A stretch of DNA of 64,000 nt from Deltaproteobacteria bacterium (GTDB taxonomy: Bacteria > Desulfobacterota > Desulfobacteria > Desulfobacterales > SpSt-501), in the NCBI GenBank assembly GCA_016219005.1, contig JACRCN010000019.1, positions 1 through 64,000 of the forward strand, written 5' to 3'. Below are positions 51,046 to 59,187 of the stretch, one piece after another. Below the pieces are notes generated by a model. The model saw nothing but the letters and a program-made list of their open reading frames with translations, made no database searches and had not been told where the DNA came from. Positions within the stretch are counted from its first letter, which is position 1. Every line of letters begins with the position of its first letter. The translations under genes were made by a program, and so were the position numbers.

Positions 51046-51537
51046 ATGCGCGCGTTAAGCAGATCGACTCTCGCGTTCGCTGCGATGCTGGCTGTCCTGA
51101 TCGGTTTTAATTCGGCGGTTGCCGCCGACGCCAAGGACCTGAAAGGCTGGGGCCTGGACGACCCTTACAACAAGCTTTACAAGGCCAAGGAATCCGAGCG
51201 GCTCAAGGCGACGGTCGTCAAGGTGCTGGAAGTCATGCCCGTGCCGGGCATGAGTCCGGGTGCGGCCCTTGAGGTGCGCGAAGGCAGCGAAACCATCCTG
51301 GTCCACCTCTGCCCGGTGGGTTATGCCAAACCCGCGGAGATCGGCTTCAAGCCGGGGGACAAGGTGTCCATCCGGGGCTGCTGGGCGGAGGTCGGCGGCA
51401 AGGATGTGTTCATGGCCTCCAAGGTCAAGAAGGGCGACACCTTCGAGTTCAAAGTGCGGCTTTCCAAGGACGGCACGCCCTTCTGGACGATGACGCCGGA
51501 GCAGCTTGCCAAGGAACAGCAGAACAAGGACGACTGA
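51046..51537 (+). CDS. Exported beta-rich (OB-fold-like) hypothetical protein
   Basis: 163 residues from the ATG at 51046 (AAAGGGG upstream); a longer frame to 50962 has no site. A signal peptide ends near SAVAA-DAK (about 27). The mature part looks like a small beta-barrel: LKATVVKVLEVMPVPGM, VREGSETILVHLCPVGYA and FKPGDKVSIRGCWAEVGGKDVFMASKV (cut as KPGDKVSIRG). This resembles the layout of periplasmic OB-fold proteins. I recognise no named family. Confidence 0.65.
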   Translation: MRALSRSTLAFAAMLAVLIGFNSAVAADAKDLKGWGLDDPYNKLYKAKESERLKATVVKVLEVMPVPGMSPGAALEVREGSETILVHLCPVGYAKPAEIGFKPGDKVSIRGCWAEVGGKDVFMASKVKKGDTFEFKVRLSKDGTPFWTMTPEQLAKEQQNKDD

Positions 51538-51588
51538 AATGAGGCGTGCCGCCTCGACCCCAAGGCATCTTCAACCGGAGCGACGGGT

Positions 51589-52584
51589 ATGAGTCCGCGA
51601 GACTGGAAAGCCGGGGAGCTGCTCGAAGCCTCCGGGGCCTATTGGAGCAGTTGCGCCCTGCATGCGGCGGTAAAGCTTGACCTGTTTTCGCGCCTTGCGG
51701 ACGAGCGCTTGACCGCGGCGGAAATCGCCGGCCGGGTGAACGGTGCGATACGGGGAGTGGAGCCCCTGCTGAACGCGATGGCGGCATTCGGGCTGCTGGT
51801 AAAAACCGACGGCACTTACTCCAACTCGGACTCCGCGCGTCTACTGCTCTGCCAAGCGTCACCCGCTTACATCGGACACATGCTCCTGCACCACCATCAC
51901 CTGGTGGAGTCCTGGTCGCGGCTGGACGAGGCGGTGCTGGCCGGCCGGCCGGTGCGCGAACGGTCATCGGTGAGCGACGAGCAGTGGCGCGAAAGCTTTC
52001 TCATGGGCATGTTCAACATGGCCATGGCCGTGGCCCCCCGGCTGGTTCCCGCCATCGACCTCTCGTCCCGGCAGCGCCTTCTGGACCTGGGCGGCGGGCC
52101 CGGCACCTACGCGATCCATTTCTGCCTCGCCCACCCGGGGCTAACGGCCGACGTATTCGATCTGCCCACCTCGCGCCCGTTTGCCGAGCGAACCATCGCC
52201 CGCTTCGGCCTGGGCGGCCGGGTGGCTTTCCTATCCGGGGACTATCATACCGACGAAATCAGCGGCCCCTATGATGCGGCCTGGCTCTCGCACATCCTGC
52301 ACGCCGAGGGGCCCGAGGACTGTGTCAAAATCATCCGCAAGGCGGTTTCGGCCCTGGCGCCGGGCGGGATGGTGATGATCCACGAGTTCATCCTCAACGA
52401 TGCCATGGACGGGCCGGTTTTCCCCGCGCTCTTCGCTCTCAACATGCTGCTGGGGACACCCGCCGGCCAAGCCTACTCCGAGCGCCAGCTGATGGACATG
52501 CTGAAAGCGGCCGGCGCCCACGACCTCCGGCGCGTCCCCGTGCAAACGCCCAACGACTCCGGGGTCATCGTTGGCCTCGTTTGA
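51589..52584 (+). CDS. SAM-dependent O-methyltransferase (Methyltransf_2-like)
   Basis: 331 residues. An N-terminal dimerisation winged helix (HAAVKLDLFSRLADERLTAAEIAGRV, cut as LDLFSRLADERLTAAEIAGR) precedes the SAM-binding domain with LLDLGGGPGTYAIHF, the DVFDLPTSRP loop and, near the end, ALFALNMLLGTPAGQAYS. This is the class II plant/bacterial O-methyltransferase (HIOMT-like) architecture, acting on hydroxylated aromatics or polyketides. The substrate is unknown. Confidence 0.88.
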   Translation: MSPRDWKAGELLEASGAYWSSCALHAAVKLDLFSRLADERLTAAEIAGRVNGAIRGVEPLLNAMAAFGLLVKTDGTYSNSDSARLLLCQASPAYIGHMLLHHHHLVESWSRLDEAVLAGRPVRERSSVSDEQWRESFLMGMFNMAMAVAPRLVPAIDLSSRQRLLDLGGGPGTYAIHFCLAHPGLTADVFDLPTSRPFAERTIARFGLGGRVAFLSGDYHTDEISGPYDAAWLSHILHAEGPEDCVKIIRKAVSALAPGGMVMIHEFILNDAMDGPVFPALFALNMLLGTPAGQAYSERQLMDMLKAAGAHDLRRVPVQTPNDSGVIVGLV

Positions 52585-52687
52585 ACTAAGAGCCCGTTTC
52601 ACGTCAAGGTGTACCCCTTGACAATCCAACATCCGCAGATTAGGTTGCCGCTTCGCCTTCATCTCACCGCCACCCTGTGCAGGCCAC

Positions 52688-53194
52688 ATGAACCCTGATA
52701 TGCCACCCATCGTCTCCATCGTGGGACGCTCAAATTCCGGGAAGACCACCCTGATCGAAAAACTGATCCCCGAGTTGAAACGGCGGGGCTACCGCATCGG
52801 GACCATCAAGCACACCCATCATGCGCCGGACATCGACCGGCCCGGGAAAGACAGCTCCCGCCACTCCGCCGCCGGGGCTGACACGGTCGTGCTCGCCTCA
52901 CCGGGACGGGTGGCCATGATCAAGCAGACCGACTCCGAAGGCATCGACGCGCTGGCCGGTTATTTCAACGACGTCGACCTGCTCATGACGGAAGGCTACA
53001 AGCACGAACCCAAACCCAAAATCGAGGTGGTACGGGCGGCCATGGGGATGGAGGTGCTGTGCCGGAACGACCCTCGCCTGGTTGCGATCGCAACCGATGC
53101 GCCCATCGTCGTCGACGTTCCCGTCTTCCAGCTCGACGATCCCGGGCCCATCGCCGATTTCATCGAGCAGAAATTCCTGAACCGGCGACGGTGA
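52688..53194 (+). CDS. mobB: Molybdopterin-guanine dinucleotide biosynthesis protein MobB
   Basis: 168 residues. Walker A GRSNSGKTT (13-21) is followed by IGTIKHTHHAPDIDRPGKDSSRH, a hallmark of MobB, and LLMTEGYKHEPKPKIEV near the middle (both shown in part). MobB is a GTP-binding helper of MobA in making molybdopterin guanine dinucleotide, so molybdo- or tungstoenzymes are expected in the organism. Start could also be the ATG 4 codons later. Confidence 0.92.
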   Translation: MNPDMPPIVSIVGRSNSGKTTLIEKLIPELKRRGYRIGTIKHTHHAPDIDRPGKDSSRHSAAGADTVVLASPGRVAMIKQTDSEGIDALAGYFNDVDLLMTEGYKHEPKPKIEVVRAAMGMEVLCRNDPRLVAIATDAPIVVDVPVFQLDDPGPIADFIEQKFLNRRR

Positions 53195-53204
53195 CAGACG
53201 CCAC

Positions 53205-53996
53205 ATGGCCCATCCCGATCTTGAGCGCCTGAAGTCATGGTTTGGAGCGTACGCCTCCGGCTTCTACACCGGTGACCCTGAGCACGACCGGGTCTTCAGA
53301 CTGAAACAGAACCACACCGTCCGGGTGGCAATGGTGACCCGCCGGATTGGGCGATCGCTGGGGCTGGGCCCCGAAGAACTCCGGGTGGCCGAGACCGCGG
53401 CACTGTTGCACGATGTCGGCCGGTTTCGCCAGTACGCGGCATACCGGACCTTCCGCGACGAGACCTCCGAGAACCACGCGCGGATCGGTCTGCGGTTGAT
53501 CAACCGCAACCGGCTACTGGCCGGGTTCAGTCCTGCGCAAAGAGCCCACATCGCCCGGGCGGTGGCCTTCCACAACACCGCGCATCCGCCGGATCTGAGC
53601 GATCCGGATTCCCGCCTCTTCCTGGAGCTGCTTCGCGATGCGGACAAGCTCGACATCCTGAACATCGCGATCGGGCATTACATCGGCCGCGCCCGCCAGC
53701 CGAAGGCCTTCAGCGGACTGGCTTTCACCCAGACAGACGGATGCTCACCGCAGGTGCTGGCTGCCCTGCACGAGTCCCGGTTCGTCCATCTTGAAGCGGT
53801 CCGGACGATCAACGACGTCAAGCTGCTTTACATCTCCTGGGTCTTCGACCTGAACTTTCCCGCATCGTTCCGGGAGATGCGAAAAGGGCGCTACATCGAA
53901 CGCCTCTCCGCCTCGATGCCCGCCACCGCCGAGGTGATCGAATGCGTTCGGATGGCCCGGGAGCACCTCAACCGCCAGGCCGGGCGAGCGGTTTGA
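53205..53996 (+). CDS. HD-domain phosphohydrolase-like protein
   Basis: 263 residues. The HD superfamily metal site is HDVGRF (about 67-72), with the upstream His in LKQNHTVRVAMVTRRIG, and a distal HNTAHPPDL and RDADKLDILNIA give the remaining ligands. Such proteins hydrolyse phosphoester or nucleotide substrates with a metal ion. It begins 10 bases after mobB, so it may be co-transcribed. The substrate is unknown. Confidence 0.85.
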   Translation: MAHPDLERLKSWFGAYASGFYTGDPEHDRVFRLKQNHTVRVAMVTRRIGRSLGLGPEELRVAETAALLHDVGRFRQYAAYRTFRDETSENHARIGLRLINRNRLLAGFSPAQRAHIARAVAFHNTAHPPDLSDPDSRLFLELLRDADKLDILNIAIGHYIGRARQPKAFSGLAFTQTDGCSPQVLAALHESRFVHLEAVRTINDVKLLYISWVFDLNFPASFREMRKGRYIERLSASMPATAEVIECVRMAREHLNRQAGRAV

Positions 53997-54155
53997 CTTT
54001 GGTGCTTAAATCTTATACGGGCTGAGTCGAAAACCGCCTGCAGGGCCGGGTGCTGCGGTTGGATCGCAAACCATCGCACCCCGGTTGAGCCCGGCTCGAG
54101 AACCCGGCCACGTCCTGTCGCAAGGGCGGTATCCGCTAGCGAGCGATTGAGCAGC

Positions 54156-55496
54156 ATGACTGAGTTTCCCCTCGAATCCCTGATGTGCCACCGGGACAAC
54201 CTGGAGCATGTCCTGGACAACCTGAAAGAAGGGATCATCGCCCATGACCTGCAGCGCCGCATCTTTTTCTTCAACAGGGAGGCGGAGCGCATCACCGGTT
54301 ACGGCCGCGAGGAGGTACTGGGCAGGGATTGCCACGAGGCGTTCGGCACACCCTTTTGCGGACGGCGCTGCACCTTCTGCGAACCTTCGCCGGATCCGCC
54401 CGAAAACACAGACTATTCCCTCAGCGTCAACACCAAGTCCGGAGAAATGCGCCGCATCGAGATGACGGTCACCCGCATGCACGACGACGTCGGCGACCCC
54501 ACCGGCATCCTGGCCTCTTTCCGGGACGTGACCGACCTCGTCCGCCTGCAGCTGCGCACCGGCGACATGACGCGGTTCGGCAACATCATCGGCCACGACA
54601 GCAAAATGCTCTCCGTCTTCAAACAGATCCGGGATGTGGCCGGCTACGACTACCCGGTGCATGTATCAGGCGAAACAGGCACCGGCAAGGAACTCGTGGC
54701 CAACGCGATTCACAACGAAAGCCGCCGCGCCGGGGCGCCGTTCGTCCCCATCAACTGCGGAGCACTGCCCGAGGGGCTGATTGAAACGGAGCTCTTCGGA
54801 CACGTCAAGGGGGCCTTCTCCGGCGCCATCCGCGACAAAAAGGGCCGCTTCGAGTTGGCGGATGGCGGCACCGTCTTCCTGGACGAGGTCGCGGAACTCT
54901 CCAACGCCATGCAGGCCAAGCTCTTGCGGTTTCTGCAGGAGGGGAAATTCGAGCGGGTCGGCGGGGAGCAGACCCTGCGCGTGAACGTGCGGGTCATCAG
55001 CGCGACCAACCAAAACCTGAAAAAAGAAGTCGAGCGCAACCGGTTTCGGGAGGACCTCTTCTACCGGCTCAATGTGATCCCCATCCACCTGCCCCCGTTG
55101 CGGGAGCGCAGAATCGACATCCCGAACCTGGTCGATCACTTCCTGAAGGAGGCGGCCGAGCGCTATGGCCGGGAACCCCTCGAGATTTCCAGCTCGGCCC
55201 TGGCCCTGATGCTCGATTACCGCTGGCCGGGCAACGTTCGCGAACTGCAGAACGCCGTACAGTTCGCCTTCGTCAGAAGCGGCGGCAAGCGGATCACGCC
55301 GGAGAGCCTGCCCATGGAGCTGCGCGAGGCGGAGGCGGTGTGCGGGCACCGGGGTCCGGCGAAAAAGCTTGAGATCGAGACGGTGCGGACGGCCATAGAA
55401 CGCACCGGCGGGAACAAAGCCAAGGCCGCCAAGCTCATGGGCGTGGGCCGGGCCACCCTCTACCGCTTCCTGAACGAGCACCCGGAGCTGTCCTGA
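54156..55496 (+). CDS. PAS-domain sigma54-dependent activator (Fis-type HTH)
   Basis: About 446 residues from the ATG at 54156; a TTG at 54147 is less likely. An N-terminal PAS domain carries a cysteine cluster C59, C68, C72 and C75 (within GRDCHEAF and FCGRRCTFCE), suggestive of a metal or Fe-S redox sensor. The AAA+ domain has Walker A GETGTGKE (172-179), Walker B and FREDLFYRLNVIPIHLPPLRER; the sigma54-contact loop reads GAFSGA (219-224) instead of GAFTGA. A Fis-type HTH ends the protein. Thr to Ser in this loop is rare and may weaken sigma54 activation. No receiver domain is present, so it acts as a direct sensor. Confidence 0.9.
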   Translation: MTEFPLESLMCHRDNLEHVLDNLKEGIIAHDLQRRIFFFNREAERITGYGREEVLGRDCHEAFGTPFCGRRCTFCEPSPDPPENTDYSLSVNTKSGEMRRIEMTVTRMHDDVGDPTGILASFRDVTDLVRLQLRTGDMTRFGNIIGHDSKMLSVFKQIRDVAGYDYPVHVSGETGTGKELVANAIHNESRRAGAPFVPINCGALPEGLIETELFGHVKGAFSGAIRDKKGRFELADGGTVFLDEVAELSNAMQAKLLRFLQEGKFERVGGEQTLRVNVRVISATNQNLKKEVERNRFREDLFYRLNVIPIHLPPLRERRIDIPNLVDHFLKEAAERYGREPLEISSSALALMLDYRWPGNVRELQNAVQFAFVRSGGKRITPESLPMELREAEAVCGHRGPAKKLEIETVRTAIERTGGNKAKAAKLMGVGRATLYRFLNEHPELS

Positions 55497-55513
55497 AAAG
55501 CGGGCCTTGCCGC

Positions 55514-55867
55514 TCAGCGCGTGAAACCCAGTTCCTGCTTCAGCCAGACCTTGATGGCCTCGTCCAGCGCATAAACCCCTTTCAGCTCGCATACGTCCTT
55601 CTCAAAACGCTGGGGCAGCTCGAATTTCGCCAACTCCTGGGCCTCGTCGGAGTTGCGCCGGATCAAATAGATGCAATACGGCCTGGCCCAGCAGTTGACC
55701 ACAAAGTAAGTGGTGTAGTCGCTCTTCGAGCGGACCACGTAGCCGTCCCCCCTGGCCCAGTTGTTGCCCCACTCCAGGTAAAGCCGAACGGCCTCTTCAG
55801 GGGTCATGTCCCAGTTGATCTCATCGATGAGATCCGTCTTGATTTTCAACTCCTCGAGGCTGAGCAT
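55514..55867 (-). CDS. DVU0772-like family protein
   Basis: 117 residues, soluble, beginning MLSLEELK and containing INWDMTPEEAVRLYLEWGNNW followed by FVVNCWARPYCIYLIRRNS. This matches what I remember as the DVU0772 family of sulfate-reducing and related anaerobes. Function is unknown. It lies convergent with the sigma54 activator gene (17 bases between ends). Confidence 0.75.
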   Translation of the reverse strand: MLSLEELKIKTDLIDEINWDMTPEEAVRLYLEWGNNWARGDGYVVRSKSDYTTYFVVNCWARPYCIYLIRRNSDEAQELAKFELPQRFEKDVCELKGVYALDEAIKVWLKQELGFTR

Positions 55868-56021
55868 CCCGTCTTCCTCCTGCGCTGCAATGGCCCCGCC
55901 GTCTTAAAACCGGTCGATGTTGCCGCGGCCTCAACGGCCGGCCGTTGAGCGGGCTTTTAGCGCCCGTGCGCGGCGTTCAGAACTCTAAAGCATCCACGCC
56001 GTTCTGTCCACCATGCCCACA

Positions 56022-56054
56022 GAAAACAAACAGGGCGCCCTGTGGGCGCCCTGT
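56022..56054 (-). terminator. Rho-independent terminator after cooS
   Basis: ACAGGGCGCCC (56030-56040) pairs perfectly with GGGCGCCCTGT (56044-56054) around loop TGT. On the minus strand the hairpin is followed by TTTGTTTT (56022-56029). It lies 28 bases past the cooS stop. Confidence 0.9.
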
Positions 56055-56081
56055 CTTCGAATCTGCAGGTTCGGAAATGCT

Positions 56082-58070
56082 CTACGCGGCGGCGTCGAGC
56101 GAGCGCCGGTCGGCCATGGACATCAGGGTGCGTTCGCGGGCCTTGTCGATCCCCAGCGCTTTGCGCTTCTTGTCGATATGCGCGATGATCATGCGCGCCA
56201 TCTCGTAGGGGTCGGTGGCAAAACCCCACTTGCCCATGCCCATGTTTTCGAGGTCTTCGAACAGGTGCTTGTGGAACTTCGTGCCCTCCACGATGGGGAA
56301 GGTGACGCCGAAGACCGTGAAGACGCCGGAGGCCACGAAGTACTGGCCGATGCAGATGGCCTTCTCGCTCATGTACTCCGGCGCGGCGCCCGCCACCGGC
56401 AGATCGGCGATGCTGTTGCCCAGGCCGCCGGTCCTGACCATTTCGGAGGCGGCGATCAGGATGCGGCTGTTGTCGACACAGGAGCCGATACCGAGGACCG
56501 GCGGCATGCCGACGGTTTCACAGACCTCCTTCAATCCGGGGCCGGCAAGATGCGCCGCCTCGGGGGTTGTCAGCCCGGCCTTGGTCAGTGCGATCTGGGA
56601 GCAGCCGGTCTGCAGCACCAGCACGTCGTTCTTGATCAACTCCTTGACGAGCTCGACGTGCACCCAGTCCTGCTTCGTCCGGGGGTTGGTGCAGCCGACC
56701 ACGCCGGCCACTCCGCGGATGCGGCCGTTGATGATGTTGTCGTTGAGCGGCGTGTAGGAGGCACGGAAGGTCCCGCCGAGCATGTAGTTGATGTACTCGT
56801 GGGAGAAGCCGTGCACGCCGATGTTCTTGATTTTGGGAATCTCGATCTTGGCCGTGCGGTTCTTGAAGCGGCCGATGGCTTGAATGACCAGCTCATCCGT
56901 GCACTCCTTGGGCTGGTGGTCGTTGAACTCGATATGGGTGACACCCTCGATGTGACAGCGCGGGTTGGTGGTGATGAGCTTCGTACCGTAGCATTCGGCC
57001 ACCTTGGCCAGACCCTGCTTGATGCACTGCACGTCGACGCACATGGCGTCCACGGCGCCGGTGACCAGGATGGCCTCCGTCGACATGAAGTTTCCGGCAT
57101 GCGGGATGCCGTGGCGGACCAGCACTTCGGCGCCGGAGCAGCACATCCCCACCAGGTTGATGCCCTTGGCGCCGGCAGCCTTGGCGGCCTGCACCAGGGT
57201 GGGTTCGCTCACCGACTCGATCATGGATTCGAACAGGTTCGGCTCGTGGCCGTGGATGATGATGTTGACCTGGTCCTCCTTGAGAACCCCCATGTTCACC
57301 TCGATCGACACCGGTGTCGGAATGCCGAAGAGAATGTCGGAGATCTCGGTCGCGACCATGGAGCCGCCCCAGCCGTCGGCCAGTGCCGTGCGGCTGCACT
57401 GCTTGGTGATGTTGACGTAGTCCTGGTCGACCCCCATGTGGGAGCGGTGCATCAGCTCCATGATTTCCCGCATGGCCCCGCGCGGCACGATACCCTGCTT
57501 GCGCCAGGTTTCCAGAGTTTTCGGGGGCACGCGTTTGGCAAAGGGGATCTCGCCCTCCACCTGGGTGTAGGTGCGCTCGAGCTCTTTGTATAGATCCTTG
57601 GCGATGTCCATCACCTCTCGGCCCTCGGTTTCAATGCCGATGGACTCGGCGACCGCCTTGAGCTTCTCGGGGTTTTTGATCCTGTAATCTTTGATGTGGC
57701 CGTTGACCACTTCGCGAAAGAGGTCCACCATGCTCATGCCGTGGTCGGTGTGGGCGGCGCAGCCGGCGGCCACGTGGCGGGCGAAGTTGCGGGCCTCGAT
57801 GGTGTCGATCGTGGCGCCGCAGATACCCACTTTGGAATAGGGGTCGCGGGCGTTCAGGCGGCAGGGGCCCATGAAGCAGTGCTTGCAGCAGGCCGACTCC
57901 GCGCCGATGGGGCAGGCCTTCATGTTGTAGGCGCGATCGAAGGCGGTTTCGACGCCGTCACGCCGGGCCTTGGCGATCATCTGGGCCGTGGCGTCACAAA
58001 TGGTGAAATCCCTGGGATCAGGCATCTCCTTGTCTTTTTTCTTGGAGATGAGTTCTTTTTTTTCTTCCAT
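56082..58070 (-). CDS. cooS: Anaerobic Ni-Fe carbon monoxide dehydrogenase, catalytic subunit
   Basis: 662 residues from the ATG at 58070 (AAGGAGG 8 bases upstream). All cluster ligands are recognisable by position against CODH-II: C53 and C61 (D-cluster), C62, C65, C70 and C84 (B-cluster, in CCKHCFMGPC and GICGA), and C-cluster residues in HGHEPNL, GMCCSGAE, DVQC, GCTNPRT, TGCSQIA and GSCVDNSRI. It oxidises CO to CO2 or the reverse using ferredoxin. No cooC, cooF or acetyl-CoA synthase gene is adjacent, so this is a monofunctional, orphan CODH; maturation factors must be elsewhere. Confidence 0.97.
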   Translation of the reverse strand: MEEKKELISKKKDKEMPDPRDFTICDATAQMIAKARRDGVETAFDRAYNMKACPIGAESACCKHCFMGPCRLNARDPYSKVGICGATIDTIEARNFARHVAAGCAAHTDHGMSMVDLFREVVNGHIKDYRIKNPEKLKAVAESIGIETEGREVMDIAKDLYKELERTYTQVEGEIPFAKRVPPKTLETWRKQGIVPRGAMREIMELMHRSHMGVDQDYVNITKQCSRTALADGWGGSMVATEISDILFGIPTPVSIEVNMGVLKEDQVNIIIHGHEPNLFESMIESVSEPTLVQAAKAAGAKGINLVGMCCSGAEVLVRHGIPHAGNFMSTEAILVTGAVDAMCVDVQCIKQGLAKVAECYGTKLITTNPRCHIEGVTHIEFNDHQPKECTDELVIQAIGRFKNRTAKIEIPKIKNIGVHGFSHEYINYMLGGTFRASYTPLNDNIINGRIRGVAGVVGCTNPRTKQDWVHVELVKELIKNDVLVLQTGCSQIALTKAGLTTPEAAHLAGPGLKEVCETVGMPPVLGIGSCVDNSRILIAASEMVRTGGLGNSIADLPVAGAAPEYMSEKAICIGQYFVASGVFTVFGVTFPIVEGTKFHKHLFEDLENMGMGKWGFATDPYEMARMIIAHIDKKRKALGIDKARERTLMSMADRRSLDAAA

Positions 58071-58170
58071 GCGGAGTTCCTCCTTCGTGGAAAGATTGAA
58101 AAAACGTATAGGTGTACGCTGGTATCTTTTATCGGCGCGGTAGGCTGCCGAGTCGGTGCTTTGCCTTTTT

Positions 58171-58199
58171 TGCCTACGGGAAAAAGAATGTTTTGTCAA
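58171..58199 (-). promoter_or_regulatory. Promoter candidate for cooS in a divergent region
   Basis: TTGACA (58194-58199, minus strand) and TAGGCA (58171-58176) are 17 bases apart. The -35 is perfect, the -10 weak. It starts a 383-base divergent region (58071-58453) with no gene. Confidence 0.35.
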
Positions 58200-58226
58200 G
58201 GGGCGCGAATACCCCCATGTTTTGAC
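58195..58226. repeat. Palindrome between cooS and the glutaredoxin gene
   Basis: GTCAAGGGG (58195-58203) is mirrored by CCCC plus TTGAC (58212-58226) with a 6-base offset. The same bases give the two opposing TTGAC -35 cores (TTGACA leftward, TTGACG at 58222-58227 rightward), so a bound protein could control both directions. Confidence 0.4.
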
Positions 58227-58453
58227 GGATTAGAACAAGTTCCATGCTATGCCATGCCTGGCCTGAAGGTGCGATGCTTGCCAACGGCCGGACGGCCATG
58301 GCGTTTTTTTCCTTGTCAGTTTGAAAGATTTCGTGTTTTATACTATCCATGTCAAACATCCACCCGGACGAACCGAATCAGGCCGCCGGCAACGCGTCAC
58401 CCATCATCAGCGCACTACCCCCATGTGGCTGCGCACCAGGAAAGGAAATCTGC

Positions 58454-58747
58454 ATGTCGGAATCTGAAAACAAGCCGCCTTCGAAGGACAAATCCCAGCC
58501 GGATGTAAAGATATTCTCCTTGAGCACGTGCAGCCACTGCAAGGCCGCCAAGAAATTTATCAGCGAGTGCACCATCAAGTATGATTTCATCGATGTAGAC
58601 ATGATCGAGGGGGACGAACGCAAGGCCATCATCGAGGACATCCGGAAATTCAACCCGCGCTGCTCGTTCCCCACCATCATCATCGGGGAAAAGGTCATCG
58701 TCGGCTACAAGGAAAAAGAAATCAAGGAGGCGCTGGGCTTGGGATGA
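58454..58747 (+). CDS. Glutaredoxin-family protein
   Basis: 97 residues from the ATG at 58454 (AGGAAAGGAAA upstream); the frame is open to 58349 but the extra part is not glutaredoxin-like. The redox motif CSHC occurs in IFSLSTCSHCKAAKKFI, followed by the cis-proline FPTIIIGEKVIVGYKEKEI. The short form lacks any glutathione-specific features I can see. Its TGA overlaps the FTR start (ATGA), so the two are coupled. It most likely receives electrons from the FTR subunit next to it. Confidence 0.9.
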   Translation: MSESENKPPSKDKSQPDVKIFSLSTCSHCKAAKKFISECTIKYDFIDVDMIEGDERKAIIEDIRKFNPRCSFPTIIIGEKVIVGYKEKEIKEALGLG

Positions 58748-59076
58748 ACGCACAGCAGCTCTATGATATGATGAAAAAGGTGCAGGAGCCCAAGGGCTAC
58801 TACTTCAACACGGACTCCGGGCGCGTCTTCGAGCTGCTCGACGCGCTGATCCTGAACAAGCAGCGCTACGGGTACATGGGCTGCCCCTGCCGCCTGCTCG
58901 CCGGCGATCGGGATAAGGACCGGGACATCATCTGCCCCTGCGTATACAGCGTCCCGGACATCGCCGAATACGGCAGCTGTTACTGCAACCTCTACGTGTC
59001 GAAGGCTTGGAACGAGGGCAAGCTCCCGCGCGACTACGTGCCCGAACGCCGCCCTCCCGGGAAGGTGCCTTTCTAA
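58744..59076 (+). CDS. Ferredoxin:thioredoxin reductase catalytic (beta) subunit
   Basis: 110 residues. The signature is three cysteine pairs: CPC (GCPCRLLAG), CPC (IICPCVY) and CYC (GSCYCNL), which bind the 4Fe-4S cluster and the redox disulfide. The last pair reads C-Y-C in place of the usual C-H-C. FTR passes electrons from ferredoxin to a thiol-disulfide partner, here probably the glutaredoxin encoded before it. No variable (alpha) subunit gene is present, as in many anaerobes. Confidence 0.92.
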   Translation: MNAQQLYDMMKKVQEPKGYYFNTDSGRVFELLDALILNKQRYGYMGCPCRLLAGDRDKDRDIICPCVYSVPDIAEYGSCYCNLYVSKAWNEGKLPRDYVPERRPPGKVPF

Positions 59077-59187
59077 CCGCTCTTGACTTTTTAAGGCCGG
59101 CGGACCAATTTTCTAATAATTCAGGCGTTGCCACCGAAGGGAGCGCTGGTGCGGGGTGAAAACCTGATAGCGGAATGAGGGGTTCCC

